NCBI GenBank assembly: GCA_963855995.1
Contig: OY979717.1
Span: 46,776,044-46,840,043 of the forward strand
Direction: 5' to 3'
Source: Muricea muricata
Taxonomy: Eukaryota > Cnidaria > Anthozoa > Malacalcyonacea > Plexauridae
DNA length: 64,000 nt
Shown here piece after piece: positions 12,401 to 23,619 of the stretch (the stretch's first letter is position 1; the number at the start of each line of letters is the position of its first letter). The notes under the pieces are model-generated. The model worked only from the letters and a program-made list of their open reading frames with translations, was not told the DNA's origin and did not search any database. The position numbers and the translations under genes were made by a program.

Positions 12401-15400
12401 TTCACAAAACGCATTTTAATCACGATTCACAGAATTGTATTTTCTTAAATCACAAATCACGGTACGCAAATAACGCTAATCACAGGTCACGAAAATGCCC
12501 TTGCTCCCCCATCCGTTACATATTTTACCACATATATAGACATTTTGTGTATTTAGCCAAGGAAAAGCAGCAAATCTTAGCTGGGCTTTCCCCTTCACGT
12601 TAATCGCTTTTTAATTTTCACGCCGCAATCAAACTCGAGTTTGATATAGGCTTCAACACTCTGTATAGACGACTTGAGGTTGTCATCCATATATTAACTC
12701 ATAGTCAGCCTAAACTCAGGCAGCTTTGTTGACATGTTTTCACAACATGGAAGTTACTACCAGCCAATATCGTAGATATATATTGGGCATGAACATTTAA
12801 CCATTCACTCAGACTCTTCTGTCTGGCACTCCACAGATGTCAAATATATTTCATCACAAATTATTCACAAATGTTTTTTAAAGAGAGCATGCAAATATCG
12901 AGAAAGTCCATAATTACAGAATCGCGTGAAACTTTTAAAGCCTCCATGAAGATTTGGTCACATGCATATTTTAGGTCGATAAATCATAATCTCTTAATGG
13001 GTCAGACGTTGTAATTATTTGATGATTAAAACGAGCGTTCTCGTCGTTTTCTACAGGCAAATGATAATTGAAGACAGACTAGTCGATAACCCGTTTTAAA
13101 AATCGTTAAAACCAGAGGTGTAATGCTGTTTGCGCTTCCACAATATTGAAACATAAATTCTGCATAATACTGATTCGAGAGATTAAATTCTAAGTTTTGA
13201 AGGGTCAGCTACATTTCTTGCTCGTACATATTCTAACACTAGAACGTTTCACCGCGCTAGTTGAATTCACAACGCAAAAGAGAATATTCTAGACATTATT
13301 TCATAGCCGAGAAGAAGTCTTTATATAAGTAGATTTTCACAAAACGTTTTTCGATTTTCTATTTTCTCGGCTTATACGTCAACATTTATGTTGAAAATTC
13401 GTTCGGAAACAAACTGACAAAAGGGCATAAAACGAATCGTTTTTGGAGACACACACTCGCAATCCGTGCTTTATCAGATATACACACGTAAAAACGCACA
13501 AGTTGCTACAGACCTGCAAACAAGTTGTAACAAGTCTGTTCATAAATTGTTCACAAGATGTATTCGCACTGCTTGTTCCGAATTTGTTGGAACAAGTTTG
13601 GAACAAGCTGTTGACAAATTGCAACAAGCTTGATGGGACTATCAGACCTGTTACAAGATTGTTCCAACAAGACTGTTACAGCATGATATAACAATATTGT
13701 TACAGCCTTGTGTTGTCAATCTTTTAACAAACTTGCTACAAAAGGATTGTATCAGAGTTGTTAGAACAACCTTGTAACAAGTCTGGTATCTTCGTCAAGC
13801 TTGTTACAAGTTGTCAACAAGTTTGGAACAACTTGTTGACCACTTGGTACGGGCAGTGCGAACACATCTTGTTGACGGCTTGTCTGCAGACTTGTTACAA
13901 GTTGTGAGATTTTTACGTGTGTAGAACGTTCGGCATCGCCTTGCGTTTTAGATCTGTTAAAGCACTCTTGCATGCTCGTGTTTTAAATATTACAAAAAAG
14001 ACACTTGTGTATAGTATCTCACGCCTGTATTCTACATAAGCACTATCACATTCATCAAACTTCCCGCAACAATTCAAAAACACACTCAAAGCTCTATCAA
14101 TACAAAGCAACCATGCATATATTCTAAAAGATACATGAGTGCTCCTTCTTACGCCACACGAACTCGCACTTCAATTCCACTAGAGTGTTTTTTTTTCTCG
14201 AGTACCACTTGAGAGTGACTGCACGAGCGAACATTCAGAATATAAGCGGTGTTTATGCTAGGTTATATATTCTCCTCAACTGTTTCCGCCGTGAATTTTG
14301 ACACGTGTATGCCTGATTTAAAGACGAGATTAAGACACATTGATTTACTTGAAACGGCAGTCAAGTCACAATATCACACATACAACTGTCGTTCGTGTAT
14401 TTCTAGCTATCTTTCGCTCAATTAAAGTTACCAGTTCAAACTGCATAGCAGTTCGACGGAAGCTGAAACAGTCCGTGGCCACTGTCAAAATATGACTGAT
14501 AAAGGAAGATGGTGTTCACGGCCAATGTTAACCTAATTTTTCGTTGGGACTCACACGTCCAGCAAATTTAAAACATTGGACGGCATTTTATATTTTCTGT
14601 TCACCACCAAACTTTTCAATTTCAGTATGCGCTTTTCTAGCTGTGATAAAAGACTATATCACCGCATAGAAATCTCGAGCTCGTAATCTAATTGTTAATC
14701 AGTGCATCAGAGGCAGGCAGCCTTCCCTACTCTATGGGTAACTGAGTATGAGGTTATATATTTTTTTCTCAACTGTTCCCGCCTTGAATTTTCACATGTG
14801 TGTGTCTGATCTCCACTCGAGATAAAGACACATTTATCTATTTGCCGGTTTGCAATTTTTAAGGAGTGTTGAATTTACCTGCGAACAGGTGTATCTACTA
14901 TATTATACAGTACTTAATTGATTTCCCTAAATACTTTTTCAGTTAAAATTGTCCTAATGTACATGCTTGTGTACCATGAATTGTGCCCTTAAAAACTGTT
15001 TACTATGGACATACAATATGTGGCATGATAAACAAACCTGTTCAATGACTGTAATTGGTTGTGACCATCCCGCAAACGAGTAGATTAAAGTACTGGAAAA
15101 CAAAACAAGGCATCGGGAAGTCATCTTACAAATCGGCAGTGCCGAAAGGGTGCAAATAATTGCAACTGTTTTGTTGCAACAGCAACAAAACAGTTGCAAT
15201 AAACCATTCCCCAATTACACTAACTTTTAAATTCGAAAGCAATTTTAACACAGTTGGAAAGAGCTTCCTAAATTGAGTGAAAATGTGAAGTTTAGTTGTA
15301 AAATATTTAAAAAATGTCTAAAATGTTGTAATGTAAAGTTTGCGAATTTTGTATACTTTTGTATTACGTTTTGTATTTACAGGACTATATTTTCCACATT

Positions 15401-18400
15401 TTACAATATTTTGCAACCAAACTTGAAAACTGTGTGAAATTTAGGATGCCCCTTTCAGCTGTGCTAATTGATTTTCCGAGTTCAAAAGTTTGTCTAAAGG
15501 GAGAATGATCCATTGCAAAAGCTTCAACCGCCTCAAAAATAAATCAGTACAGTAGGACTACCCTATTTTTGCGGCCTTTTTACTTGCTGCGAGAAGTCTG
15601 TTCAGCATTCTTACTGGGCAGATAATGCAATTAACAGGCTGGGATATACCATGCGTAATGGAGCATGCGCAGGGACACAAACTACAAAGATTCCATGGAC
15701 GTGAGAGACCCTGATATCTATTCCCTATAATGGGACAGAACCTCTAGCCTTTCGCCAGAACCGTCATTGTGCATAATTACTTTTCAAAAAAGATTTATTA
15801 ATTTGAAAAGTGCTCAAGATATTACACTTAAGTGTGAAACAGCCTGGGCCTAGATGTCAAACAGCCCAAACACTCGCAAGTGTAGTCGCAGTTTGTTTTT
15901 TTTCATTATATATGGTACAAAATAAGAAATCTAACAGACACTCATTACACAGTATAGCGTCCAGTGTTATTTGCATATCCTATAAAGTTGAATATCTCTG
16001 CAAAAATTCTACCAAAGAAGTTATATTTTTTAACAGATCCTGAATCTTCAAATCCAACTGGCGCTTGGAATACAAATTAGTAATTAGGTGAAAATTACAT
16101 CACCGGAGCATTGGCGCGCTTGCAAGCGAAACCATTCGCTCGCTCCCTTATTTCTCAAGCGCGGTTTGTTTACCGCGAGCAACTTGTGGCAAGTGTAGGT
16201 CATGATAAGTACATTTAGTTTATATTGAATAATACTCCTCACCTTGTTTTAATGTTCCAAAGCTGCATAGTTCCCTGTTTGCTTCCTAAAAGTACTTTAT
16301 TTAGATACGTACTGGGATGCATGATGGTTGTTATCTCAAATACTGTTACACCAAACTCCAGTTCCAAATACAACTCTAAAAACAAAATACCAAAAAAATA
16401 ATATTGGACAAGCCATCGCCGATGTTTGTGTCGCATACTGTAATTGGAATGGTCACGGCTAAAGAGGATGGACAAGAGATAGATTTTTAAAACGGCAGCT
16501 GTTTTTCCAAGATTCTTATAACACGAAGCAATCAACAACCAGACATTTACATAACATTTCTAAACTTCACCGTAACCCTTACCTGAACCTAACCTGATTT
16601 AAGAATGTTATAAACCTCTGGTTCTTGTTTCGTTTTCGTTCTTCAGAATCTTGAAAAACAGCCGCTTATCAACCTAGCGATTGTTGATAACCTACCTCTT
16701 CCATTCCCATTAGCCATGCATTGACAATTTGGACAGTCGGTAGCAACTTTAATGGTCGGTAGCATTATTTATCTCATTCTCAAGACTTTGATTTTGTGTT
16801 TTAAAATTTCAAATAATCGAACTCCTGACTGCCACTCTGACTCTAACTCCAACCCAATTCGTAGAAAAGTGAAATAAGTACAAAAAGAAGTTTGACGAAC
16901 TTTAGCATCAAGATTCGAACGCCTGCCTGATGTACTAGAAATCACACGCCTAGACGACTAAGCTAACAACACAAGCTTGCTCAAAACCGACAAAACAATT
17001 TGTACTTCACAATAAAACTTTATGCAATCGAGACCAGAGCAATCTGGGAACAAAATCAATGATGCTACTGACCATTAAGGATGTTACCGATCGTCTACGG
17101 CTTCTAAATAAGCATTGGAAATGCTCAGGTGAGGAACGAAACTCACCGAACATTCGTTGTTATAAACCACAAGTTCACATCTATTAAAGGAAAAGATCGG
17201 AAATTTTCCGCAATCATCTTTTTTTTTTGAAAAAAAAGGCCTCTGCGGAGGTACTACACACGTAAAAACGCACAAGTTGCTACAGACCTGCAAACAAGTT
17301 GTAACAAGTCTGTTCACAAGTTGTTGACAAGATGTATTCGCACTGCTTGTTCCGAATTTGTTGGAACAAGTTTGGAACAAGCTGTTGACAAATTGTAACA
17401 AGCTTGATGGGACTATCAGACCTGTTACAAGATTGTTCCAACAAGACTGATACAGCATGATATAACAATATTGTTACAGCCTTGTGTTGTCAATCTTGTA
17501 ACAAACTTGCTACAACAGGATTGTATCAGAGTTGTTAGAACAACCTTGTAACAAGTCTGATATTTTCGCCAAGCTTGTTACAAGTTGTCAACAAGTTTGG
17601 AACAACTTGTTGACAACTTTGGAACAAGCAGTGCGAACACATCTTGTTGACGGCTTGTCTGCAGACTTGTTACAAGTTGTGAGATTTTTACGTGTGTACC
17701 TAATCAAAAAACCGTATTTGTACCACGTGACAATGTGATTTTTCCTGGCATCGCACGCATATTCCTCAGTTTCAAACCGAAGTTATCACATCGTAATATT
17801 AAATTTATCTGACGCGATGTCCCGCGAGAGCTACGCGCACCGATTTAAAGCAATAAAAAATGTTGCTTTTTTAGTCTTGCTAAAACTTATCACTAGTTCA
17901 AACTTTCATTCATAGACCCTCCGACTCGGTTGATTCGGCAAAATATTAACCCCCAGTAATGATACAGGATTTCCACTATATCATTCCACAATAACTATCA
18001 TCTCTTCGGGTTAAAATTTTGCCTAATCACCCTCGCTACGGGTCTATAGACGATACTGTACCTCATATTTGGCTCGTCCAATCAAAATGTTCGATTAGTA
18101 GCACCGAGCACGTGTTAATAGTATTTTTCAGCGAATACCATACCCATAGAAAATTCTGACCCTAGGTTTTTCCTCCGATTCTCCCGCAAGAAAGAAGGTT
18201 TCTTCCGACTTTCAATCACCCGGCCAAAGATTCGACTTTGAATCACCGGGCGGGAGATTCGACTTTTTTTTTCAAATTCAAAATAGCGGAAGCTCAACAA
18301 CAAGAAATTGACAAAGAATTCAAAGAAAATTTTTTATGTGTTGAGATGTGATATTTCATACCTCAGGATAACTTTTCATCGAATCCCCCTCATTGCAGGT

Positions 18401-21400
18401 ATATCACTGATAAATACCCCCCCCCCCTCCCCCACAAAAGAAATTGTAAAATTTTAATCTAGACTATTCTTAACGTATTCGGTCAGCCTTTCTAGAGTTG
18501 TTTCAAGTTAAGTTTGGGCAAGGAAAATATTTTAACAATTACATTTTTGAATTCCTGAAGCTTTTTCCTTACCAGTAGACTTGATCTCCCAAATTTTCAA
18601 ACAGTTATTTTTATCAACAGATAGTAAGTGGTGCGCAAAAGGAAGAAGAAGGTGAACTTCTGTTTCATGGCCAACATATTCGCAAATCTAAAAGACACGA
18701 GTCGGCAATGATTAGAAATACGTTAAAAGTACTACAAACAAAAGTATATTGTTTTCAGCTACTCGCTATCTATTGAGGAGTAGATAGTAAATAAATCAGC
18801 CAATCAAATTACAGCATTTGCAACTCTTATTATTATTATTATTATTATTAATTAGTTCTCCAAGCATTTGGTTTTTCAGATTAATATACATGTAAATTAT
18901 ATCTTAATTATTTTATTGTATATTTACAGTTTGAAATCGTTAAAATTAGATAAATTCATTAAGATTTTAAGAGAAAAAGTTCAAGCAGATAGTTATAAAA
19001 ATTACTTTTAAAGTCTTTACAATTGTCATGTACAGTAATGTTACAAGGTAGAGAGTTCCACAAAGAAACTGCTCGGTATTCGAATGTTCGTTGTCCGGCC
19101 GCCGATCTATAATATATATTTAGTTTTTGTTTATTTCTGGTATTTCTATCGTGTAAAGATAGTCTCTCCTGAAAATATGAATTGAGATAGTCAGGGGCTA
19201 GTCCATTCAAACATTCGAACGTTAGAACGCCAACAAAGTATTTTAACATGTCTGAGACAGGCAACCAATTCAGTTGTTTGAGAATTGGAGTAATGTGCTC
19301 ATATTTTTTTGTTCCTGTGATTATTCTCGCCGCGAAGTTTTGCACTTTTTGTACTTTTTCTATGTCCTTCTTGGTGGTACTGGACCATACGTTTGAGCAA
19401 TAATACAATTTGGAAAATACTAGGTGTAGAAAATACTACGTGTTATACACTATACGTCAACATGATATTCCATACGAGAATGCTTGGTGTGGAAAAATCA
19501 CTCCAGCAACATCTCTGAATGCTTGCAGTGCGAGGGAGGTTGATTTGGAGAGAATAATACAAGAATATAGTAAAAAAAACATGATACTTGATATTGGAAC
19601 ACATCCAATGTTTGATACAGACAGAACTTCGAAAACACTTGCATTCATAATTGTAGACCTAATAAGGTTTCTTCATCTAAGATTTACTTTTCTTGATTTC
19701 TTTCCTGAAACTGGCAGATTAAATTCGGTGGTACTCAAACATCCACTCTGTACTGTAGTGGTCGTAACTGACTCCTCGAGCGATTAACCAATAAGTTAAC
19801 TGTTCAAATCAGATTACAAAATTCTTTAGTTTTTATGAACAACGTAATCTTTATCTTGTATTGCACGACCGTAGAAAGCTCGAAGCGTTTTGGAAAACAC
19901 GTAATGCAGCGGTTTCGTAAGGCGTTAAATATTGGAAGTTGTACTGTCTCGTATTTTTTTCTCCACGCAAATAAACGAATATACGGATATGTTGTTATAG
20001 AATATAAAGTTTAAAAGATCTTTCCAACTAGGGAACAAAAAATGTTGTCATATACAAGAATTTTTTACACAACCGACCCCAGCAGAGCCTAAAATAGTTT
20101 CAAAATTTCTCAGTACCAAATTCCCGAAACAATCACCTTCGATCGGAAAATTTCAAATTTTGTTGGATTTTTTTTAAAATTTAGTTTTATTCATCCGTTG
20201 GTTAAATTCATTAACTGGAAATTATTTTATTCCCAAATTTCTAATTAACTTGCCTGGTGACTATGAAACAACTCCATAAGTACTGGAATTTAAATTACAC
20301 TTTAGTTTCTAAGTGATAGTTTTAATACTGTAATTTCACTATAAGAATGCTCTTGAAAATATTCGAATATAGTTCATCTATAATCTAACAGAAATCTAAA
20401 GGAAATATTGTTGAACTGTTGTTGTTGTCAACGTGAATAATTAATAATTTATATTTCGATTCAAGCAAATTTGCTTCATTACTTGCAATATCACAAATGA
20501 TCAGTTTGTTCAACTCATGTGCTTTGTGACTACTATTTTGCATACGACAGCCAGACAGTGTAAAACATGTATACTTCTAGCAGACTATAATTGACTTCCA
20601 AAGAAAAAAATAACTAGACAAAATTTCTAACCACGTTAGAAAAAATAGATTTTGGTTGGAAAACTGTGGGCCACTGGCCATTATTTAAGGCTCTGATTCC
20701 AGAAAGCTATTACAACAAGAGGCAGAGAGGGTAGTCCAGTTAGAAATATCATACCCATGATCTGTTATCATAAATAATGTATCAATAAATGGCAACACCG
20801 AAATGAACATATAAATATTATTGCAAGCATCACAAGAACATCACAAGAACATCACAAGAGAACCTGTTTTCCTCTTTTCCATGCTTTGATGTTATTTGCT
20901 GCAGCTGTGATAACGAGTTCACTGTGAGTGGTGATACAGTTGATTGAGTCGTTTTGGGGTGTACCTTAAAAAAAATTAAACAAACCCCACACCATGAATT
21001 AATGCATAAAGGACCAAAACTGCTAAGAGGAATATTCAATTTTAAAACAACGAATTTCTTACCAACAAAAAGCAAATTCAACTTCTTGCACTAGGAGAAA
21101 AAGAGAGGAGATTTTATAAGTACTCCGAAGATCAATAAATATTTCCATCAAAAATATTTTCACCATCCTATTCTATTTTTAAGATATTCTATAACTATTT
21201 GCCAAAATAACTTTCCCAAAAATGACTGTGACATGGGCAAATACGTCGAATTTCGAGGAGTACTTACATGAATATAGATTGAGATAATTCATTGAATTTA
21301 AATATATTTGTCTGCATCAACTCAGATTGAGTAACTGAGTTCATTTCATTTTTCATTCCCAATCAACCACTTGATCAAGAAGGAGATTTTGATCCATAAA

Positions 21401-22772
21401 CTGGTGTGGAAAGTTCTATGGGACAAGCATTGCTAAATTTTCTCATTAAATTTTTATCAGACTCATCAAAATGCCAAATACAAATTTTTCTTCATTTCAG
21501 CAATAGATTACATGTGGTATACCATGTATTAGTCTCTATTTTATACCTACTGTTATTATTTTTGCTGGTTGAATTATTTGCTTCAATATATGAACAAATC
21601 AAAAACCACATATTTGTTTCCTGACAACAAAAAACTTACAGCTTAGTAAGCAGAGACAACCTGACCATTGAGGCTGGACAGTAAATTCTGATTTTGAAAA
21701 TAATTAATTTTTTATACATACTCAGAAAAAAATATTGGAGAATATGCCCACCTTCAAACTCACATAATTTTTTTTTCATATATACCTTAAATATGTTTTA
21801 AATATATAAATCTATTTTCAAACCATGACATAATGATTAATGAACTCCGATGGGAAGGATGTTTTTCTAGTACATAGTAAAGGGGCATACTGACTTTAAT
21901 CAGTTTGACAGAAATACCAACATTTTGATTTTTCAATTTGGTTGATATGTTTACCTGCTAATTATTCAACTTTTACACATTTTCTACTTAACTGGCTAAC
22001 TATAAAATATTCTTTTTCCAGCCACAATGACATAACCGAGCTATTGTAAGGTTAACCCCATGGTGCAAACTCGACACCATGAAGGCAGAGATGTGCCAAT
22101 ATTTACTATATATAATTACATATCAAATAAGATTTGTTAAATGTGTATGCTAGAGATATCTGTCTTTGATTGCATGGACTGCATTCTGGGATAGTGTCTT
22201 TTTAACTTCACAACTGAAACATTAACATTAATGTGATTTTCACTTGTACATTCAAGGTATAAGCAACAATAAACAACTACTGTTGCCGGTGCACATAGAT
22301 AAGGGTAGTGTGGTCCAAAGTACATGAAAGATATAGGTTCTTTCACAACCTGAATTCAAGTAGTGAATGAACCTGACAGTACACCTTTCATAACCTATAA
22401 ACAGACCTTCACTTGACAGAAATTGACACTACACCTAGTGTAATGAAATTACCTTGTGTAATGCAATTAGGAAGATTTTATTTCTGGTTCACATTACACA
22501 GGAATCTGTCTAATGCGGACACAGGACCCTGTCGCCAAACTCAAACATACCTATAAATTATCAGTATCAGTAGACTATCAAGTAATCAAGTTTCACAGCT
22601 GTTAAATACTTACATTATAAAGATGAAATGATTTTCCAACAACGGTAGCAACGAAACTTTCATTTCTCAGAGCTTGTAAAGCAAGAGGGACACCGTTTGA
22701 TACATAACCCAGCGCGCGAAATGGAGAAAACAATTGACTGCCTGTAATACTCATTCCTCTTGCACCCGCCAT
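403..22772 (-). CDS. WDR36: WDR36/UTP21 WD40-repeat protein, first ten exons (3' part off the window)
   Basis: WDR36/UTP21 is a nucleolar WD40 protein of the UTP-B part of the small-subunit processome, needed for 18S rRNA maturation. Exons read on the minus strand: 22610-22772, 20864-20964, 18573-18687, 16243-16375, 15038-15092, 10611-10743, 9350-9525, 8570-8690, 6863-6928, 403-483. All junctions are GT-AG and phases agree throughout, giving about 381 codons of a protein usually about 900 aa long. Family-like segments are FRALGYVSNGVP and VGKSFHLYN (exon 1), HPSTYLNKVLLGS (exon 4), APAVDVVAVGL and DWGTVTSISFRT (exon 6), GHIALWNLED (exon 7) and IWIFDQPDGSGR (exon 8). The start is the ATG before AGARGMS; an upstream GTG in frame was ignored. 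Odd points: the exon 2 donor is GTTCTC, and introns reach 6.4 kb and are full of repeats. The identification is from remembered family sequence, not a database search. Confidence 0.9.
1395..3709 (-). pseudogene. DIRS pol: reverse transcriptase, RNase H and tyrosine recombinase
   Basis: Three frame-broken blocks are visible. Block 3709-3323 ends in VIPFGVIPK, the start of the RT domain, then is interrupted by a short TTTAATTGATT-like stretch. Block 3280-2861 has the RT core: AKFDVKAAYRNIPIHP, LPFGLRSAP and the catalytic LDD in FHYLDDYLTMGPP. Block 2859-1429 has an RNase H motif (SSDAFGSYGFGA) and a tyrosine recombinase with GFLRVSEFT and HSFRIGAAT. It stops at a TAG at 1429-1431; the same frame then continues with GRWSSDCYVRYIRTP, the expected catalytic-tyrosine segment. 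The order RT-RH-YR is typical of DIRS. Confidence 0.85.
3800..5107 (-). pseudogene. DIRS ORF1 (gag-like)
   Basis: The upstream half (5107-4454) encodes a Ser/Pro/Ala-rich, low-complexity segment with an Ala-Gln stretch, starting MAAHVAQCSVE. After a stop and frame change, about 4440-4060 carries the better conserved part, including LLAKPSDARSASPL, WPDRAADLIRYQLLI and FGGLAWYNYDEAFRRDAA. This is the style of DIRS ORF1 capsid-like proteins. The break lies near 4455-4465. It precedes pol on the same strand, as expected. Confidence 0.65.
5511..6408. other. Part of WDR36 intron 9 with no supported feature
   Basis: AT-rich sequence between the DIRS element and the 209-bp palindrome. Short ORFs occur on both strands but none resembles a known family or shows a convincing splice context. 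Confidence 0.4.
6409..6617. repeat. Near-perfect 209-bp palindrome (foldback MITE)
   Basis: The sequence starts CCAGTCGTCTCTATATGAG and returns as its reverse complement ending AGAGACGACTGG. The arms are almost identical for about 80 bases, including a matched TGATACTCCAGAT segment, around a short unpaired centre near 6500-6530. It lies 246 bp from WDR36 exon 9. Confidence 0.85.
7830..8340. repeat. Degenerate TTTAGTTCTAGTTT low-complexity repeat
   Basis: Irregular reiterations of TTTAGTT(C/T)TAGTTTAAA-like words run through most of this intronic stretch on the plus strand, interrupted by about 200 bp of less repetitive DNA. No ORF or transposon terminus was recognised. Confidence 0.55.
8345..8552. 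mobile_element. Diverged partial copy of the CACACGTAAAAA/TA MITE family
   Basis: The right end (TTGTTAACATGTG followed by TA) and the internal CTTGTT / AACAAG words match the complete copies at 13483-13921 and 17257-17696. The left terminus is not recognisable. The right end stops 17 bp before the donor of WDR36 exon 8 (exon start 8570). Confidence 0.6.
9983..10440. repeat. Foldback repeat with AATTCGCCCCC motifs
   Basis: AAATTCGCCCCCAAG is repeated in tandem near 9985-10020. CCCCCTTTAGGAATTTCGCCC (about 10079) returns inverted as GGGCGAAATTCCTAAAGGGG (about 10326). The whole reads as an imperfect foldback element in WDR36 intron 6-7 territory. Family not recognised. Confidence 0.6.
10809..11128. 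mobile_element. Head-to-head pair of tRNA-derived SINEs forming a foldback
   Basis: The right arm (plus strand) has an A-box-like TAGCTCAATTGG and a B-box-like GAGTTCAAATTC, then a tail containing CGAATTTTTCGTCGTCC. The left arm is its inverted, diverged partner, reading GAGTTCGAAGC on the minus strand. The outer ends are matching inverted copies of AAACTAGATTCA(T/C)ATTAA. A functional tRNA is unlikely because the acceptor and anticodon stems do not fold cleanly and there is a long non-tRNA tail. Confidence 0.7.
11285..11372 (-). repeat. Degenerate tRNA-like (SINE) module
   Basis: On the minus strand CTGTAGCTCAGTTGTCGGAG resembles a tRNA D-arm/A box and is followed by GCATTGCACCGG, but the B box is poor (GGCTCTTTTCCTGCC). 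It shares the word AGCATTGCA with the SINE pair at 38440-38590, suggesting one family. Confidence 0.45.
11834..12058 (-). other. Unrecognised 74-codon ORF in WDR36 intron 5
   Basis: This ORF has balanced composition (it contains PELDCLIDKH and TLDLFAGIAGTKGGF) unlike the AT-rich flanks, so it may be a fragment of a mobile-element protein. I do not recognise the family and see no supporting exon partners. It may be chance. Confidence 0.25.
12130..12515. repeat. TCACGAATCACGA-type intronic repeat
   Basis: The words TCACGAA, TCACGATT and ATCACGGT recur about ten times in both the left and right thirds. The edges (GTGAGGGGGTTGTTGTCACG and the inverted-looking GTCACGAAAATGCCC..CCCC) suggest a degenerate MITE. 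No TSD could be fixed. Confidence 0.45.
13483..13921. mobile_element. MITE with CACACGTAAAAA TIRs and TA target duplication, copy 1
   Basis: Bounded by TA on each side (13481-13482 and 13922-13923). The left end is CACACGTAAAAACGCACAAG and the right end its approximate inverse, CTCACAACTTGTAACAAG when read inward. The interior is packed with TTGTTACAAG / CAACTTGT words on both strands. TA duplication fits Tc1/mariner-type mobilisation. It is about 90% identical to copy 2 at 17257-17696. Confidence 0.85.
13924..15037. other. WDR36 intron 5 sequence without further supported features
   Basis: AT-rich intronic DNA between the MITE and exon 5 at 15038-15092. Only short chance ORFs are visible. 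Confidence 0.35.
16905..16985 (-). repeat. tRNA-like sequence, probably SINE-derived
   Basis: Minus strand: GTTAGCTTAGTCGTCTAGGC looks like a tRNA D-arm with A box, and GGCGTTCGAATCTTG like a T-arm with B box, about 40 nt later. The 5' and 3' acceptor strands do not pair well, so a functional tRNA gene is not supported. Confidence 0.4.
17257..17696. mobile_element. MITE with CACACGTAAAAA TIRs and TA target duplication, copy 2
   Basis: TA flanks at 17255-17256 and 17697-17698. Same TIRs and interior as copy 1 (13483-13921), nearly the same length (440 versus 439 bp), with scattered substitutions. It sits in WDR36 intron 3. Confidence 0.88.
18828..19408 (-). mobile_element. 5'-truncated CR1/L2-like non-LTR retrotransposon tail
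   Basis: The minus-strand ORF 19408-18959 is the C-terminal end of a non-LTR reverse transcriptase ORF: KVQNFAARIITG, ILKQLNWLPV, FECLNGLAPDYL and YRAVSLWNSLP are typical of this region in CR1/L2-like elements. After the stop comes about 110 bp of 3'UTR and an (AAT)n tail (ATT runs at 18828-18851 on the plus strand), the usual 3' terminus of the clade. The 5' end is truncated near 19408, so the catalytic FADD region is absent. It lies in WDR36 intron 2. Confidence 0.85.
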
Positions 22773-23619
22773 CTTGGAAAAACACACGTGCTCGCGTCCA
22801 TGTACTCAGTGGACAACCGGGGGGGAGACGCAGATGTGATTGAACTGTGTCTTATTGAAAAATTTCCTGTCTAACTGTGCTGGGCTTTTTAGCTTTAATA
22901 ATCACACTTTTGAATGTATATATTTTGTTTTTAGTTTTATTTGCACCATTTAAAGATCTTATGGGCTGTGGCTTTGTACAGTGGCGGATCCAGGGTAAGT
23001 CAAAATAAATTATAGCAGCTCAATTTTAAATTCAAAATAGCTTTATAACAATGTCATAGGTTATGAATTTCAAAAGAATAATATCTAACCAATGAAGCTG
23101 CTTTGAAGGTATTTTAAAATGTAAATATATCCTAGAATGAGCTGTGGTAATTTATTTTGACTTACGCTAGATCCGCCACTGGCTTTGTACCTATGGGCTG
23201 ATGATTTTTTGCGACTTACTTGTCTCTCTCCCCCCCGTATATACAATTCCGAATGTGTTTTAATTTGCATGATGGGATGTAGAATAAATTTCGCAACACG
23301 CTCACACGCATCCTTATTTTACTTTTGACAACTGATAAAGTAGCCGGGTTTTACGACACCTGCGTTGAACGTACTTAATTTACTACGAAATACTGTTATC
23401 TGTCTATAATATTATAATGATTTGTTGTATGTGGTATTAGCCTGTCAGATATACGTATCGATGTTGGTGATTTTTCGTGTTGAATGAATTTTGTGGCAAC
23501 GAGAAGGCTGTGACACGTTTTATTTTACACGGACGCATTGTGCCTGTTGTTTTGTTTGGAATACGCATCACCGAAACCGAAAAAAATCGCAGGAAAGTAC
23601 AAGGCATTAGTTGGGTATA
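22773..23619. promoter_or_regulatory. Divergent (probably bidirectional) promoter region of WDR36 and the GalNAc-transferase
   Basis: 847 bp separate the two start codons, which face away from each other. The stretch includes 5'UTRs and a hAT MITE (22979-23181). No canonical TATA box is obvious close to either ATG. The shared-promoter role is inference from spacing and orientation only. Confidence 0.5.
22979..23181. mobile_element. hAT-type MITE with perfect 8-bp TSD
   Basis: GCTTTGTA flanks the element exactly (22971-22978 and 23182-23189). TIRs begin CAGTGGCGGATCCAGGGTAA and end with the inverse GATCCGCCACTG; the match continues inward over TTGACTTAC-like words. 8-bp TSD plus a CAGTGGCGGA-type TIR is characteristic of non-autonomous hAT elements. 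Confidence 0.93.

Noticed and set aside
13483..13921. CRISPR-like array of TTGTTACAAG repeats
   Set aside because: Spacing is irregular, words occur on both strands, and TA-flanked TIRs define a MITE in an animal intron.
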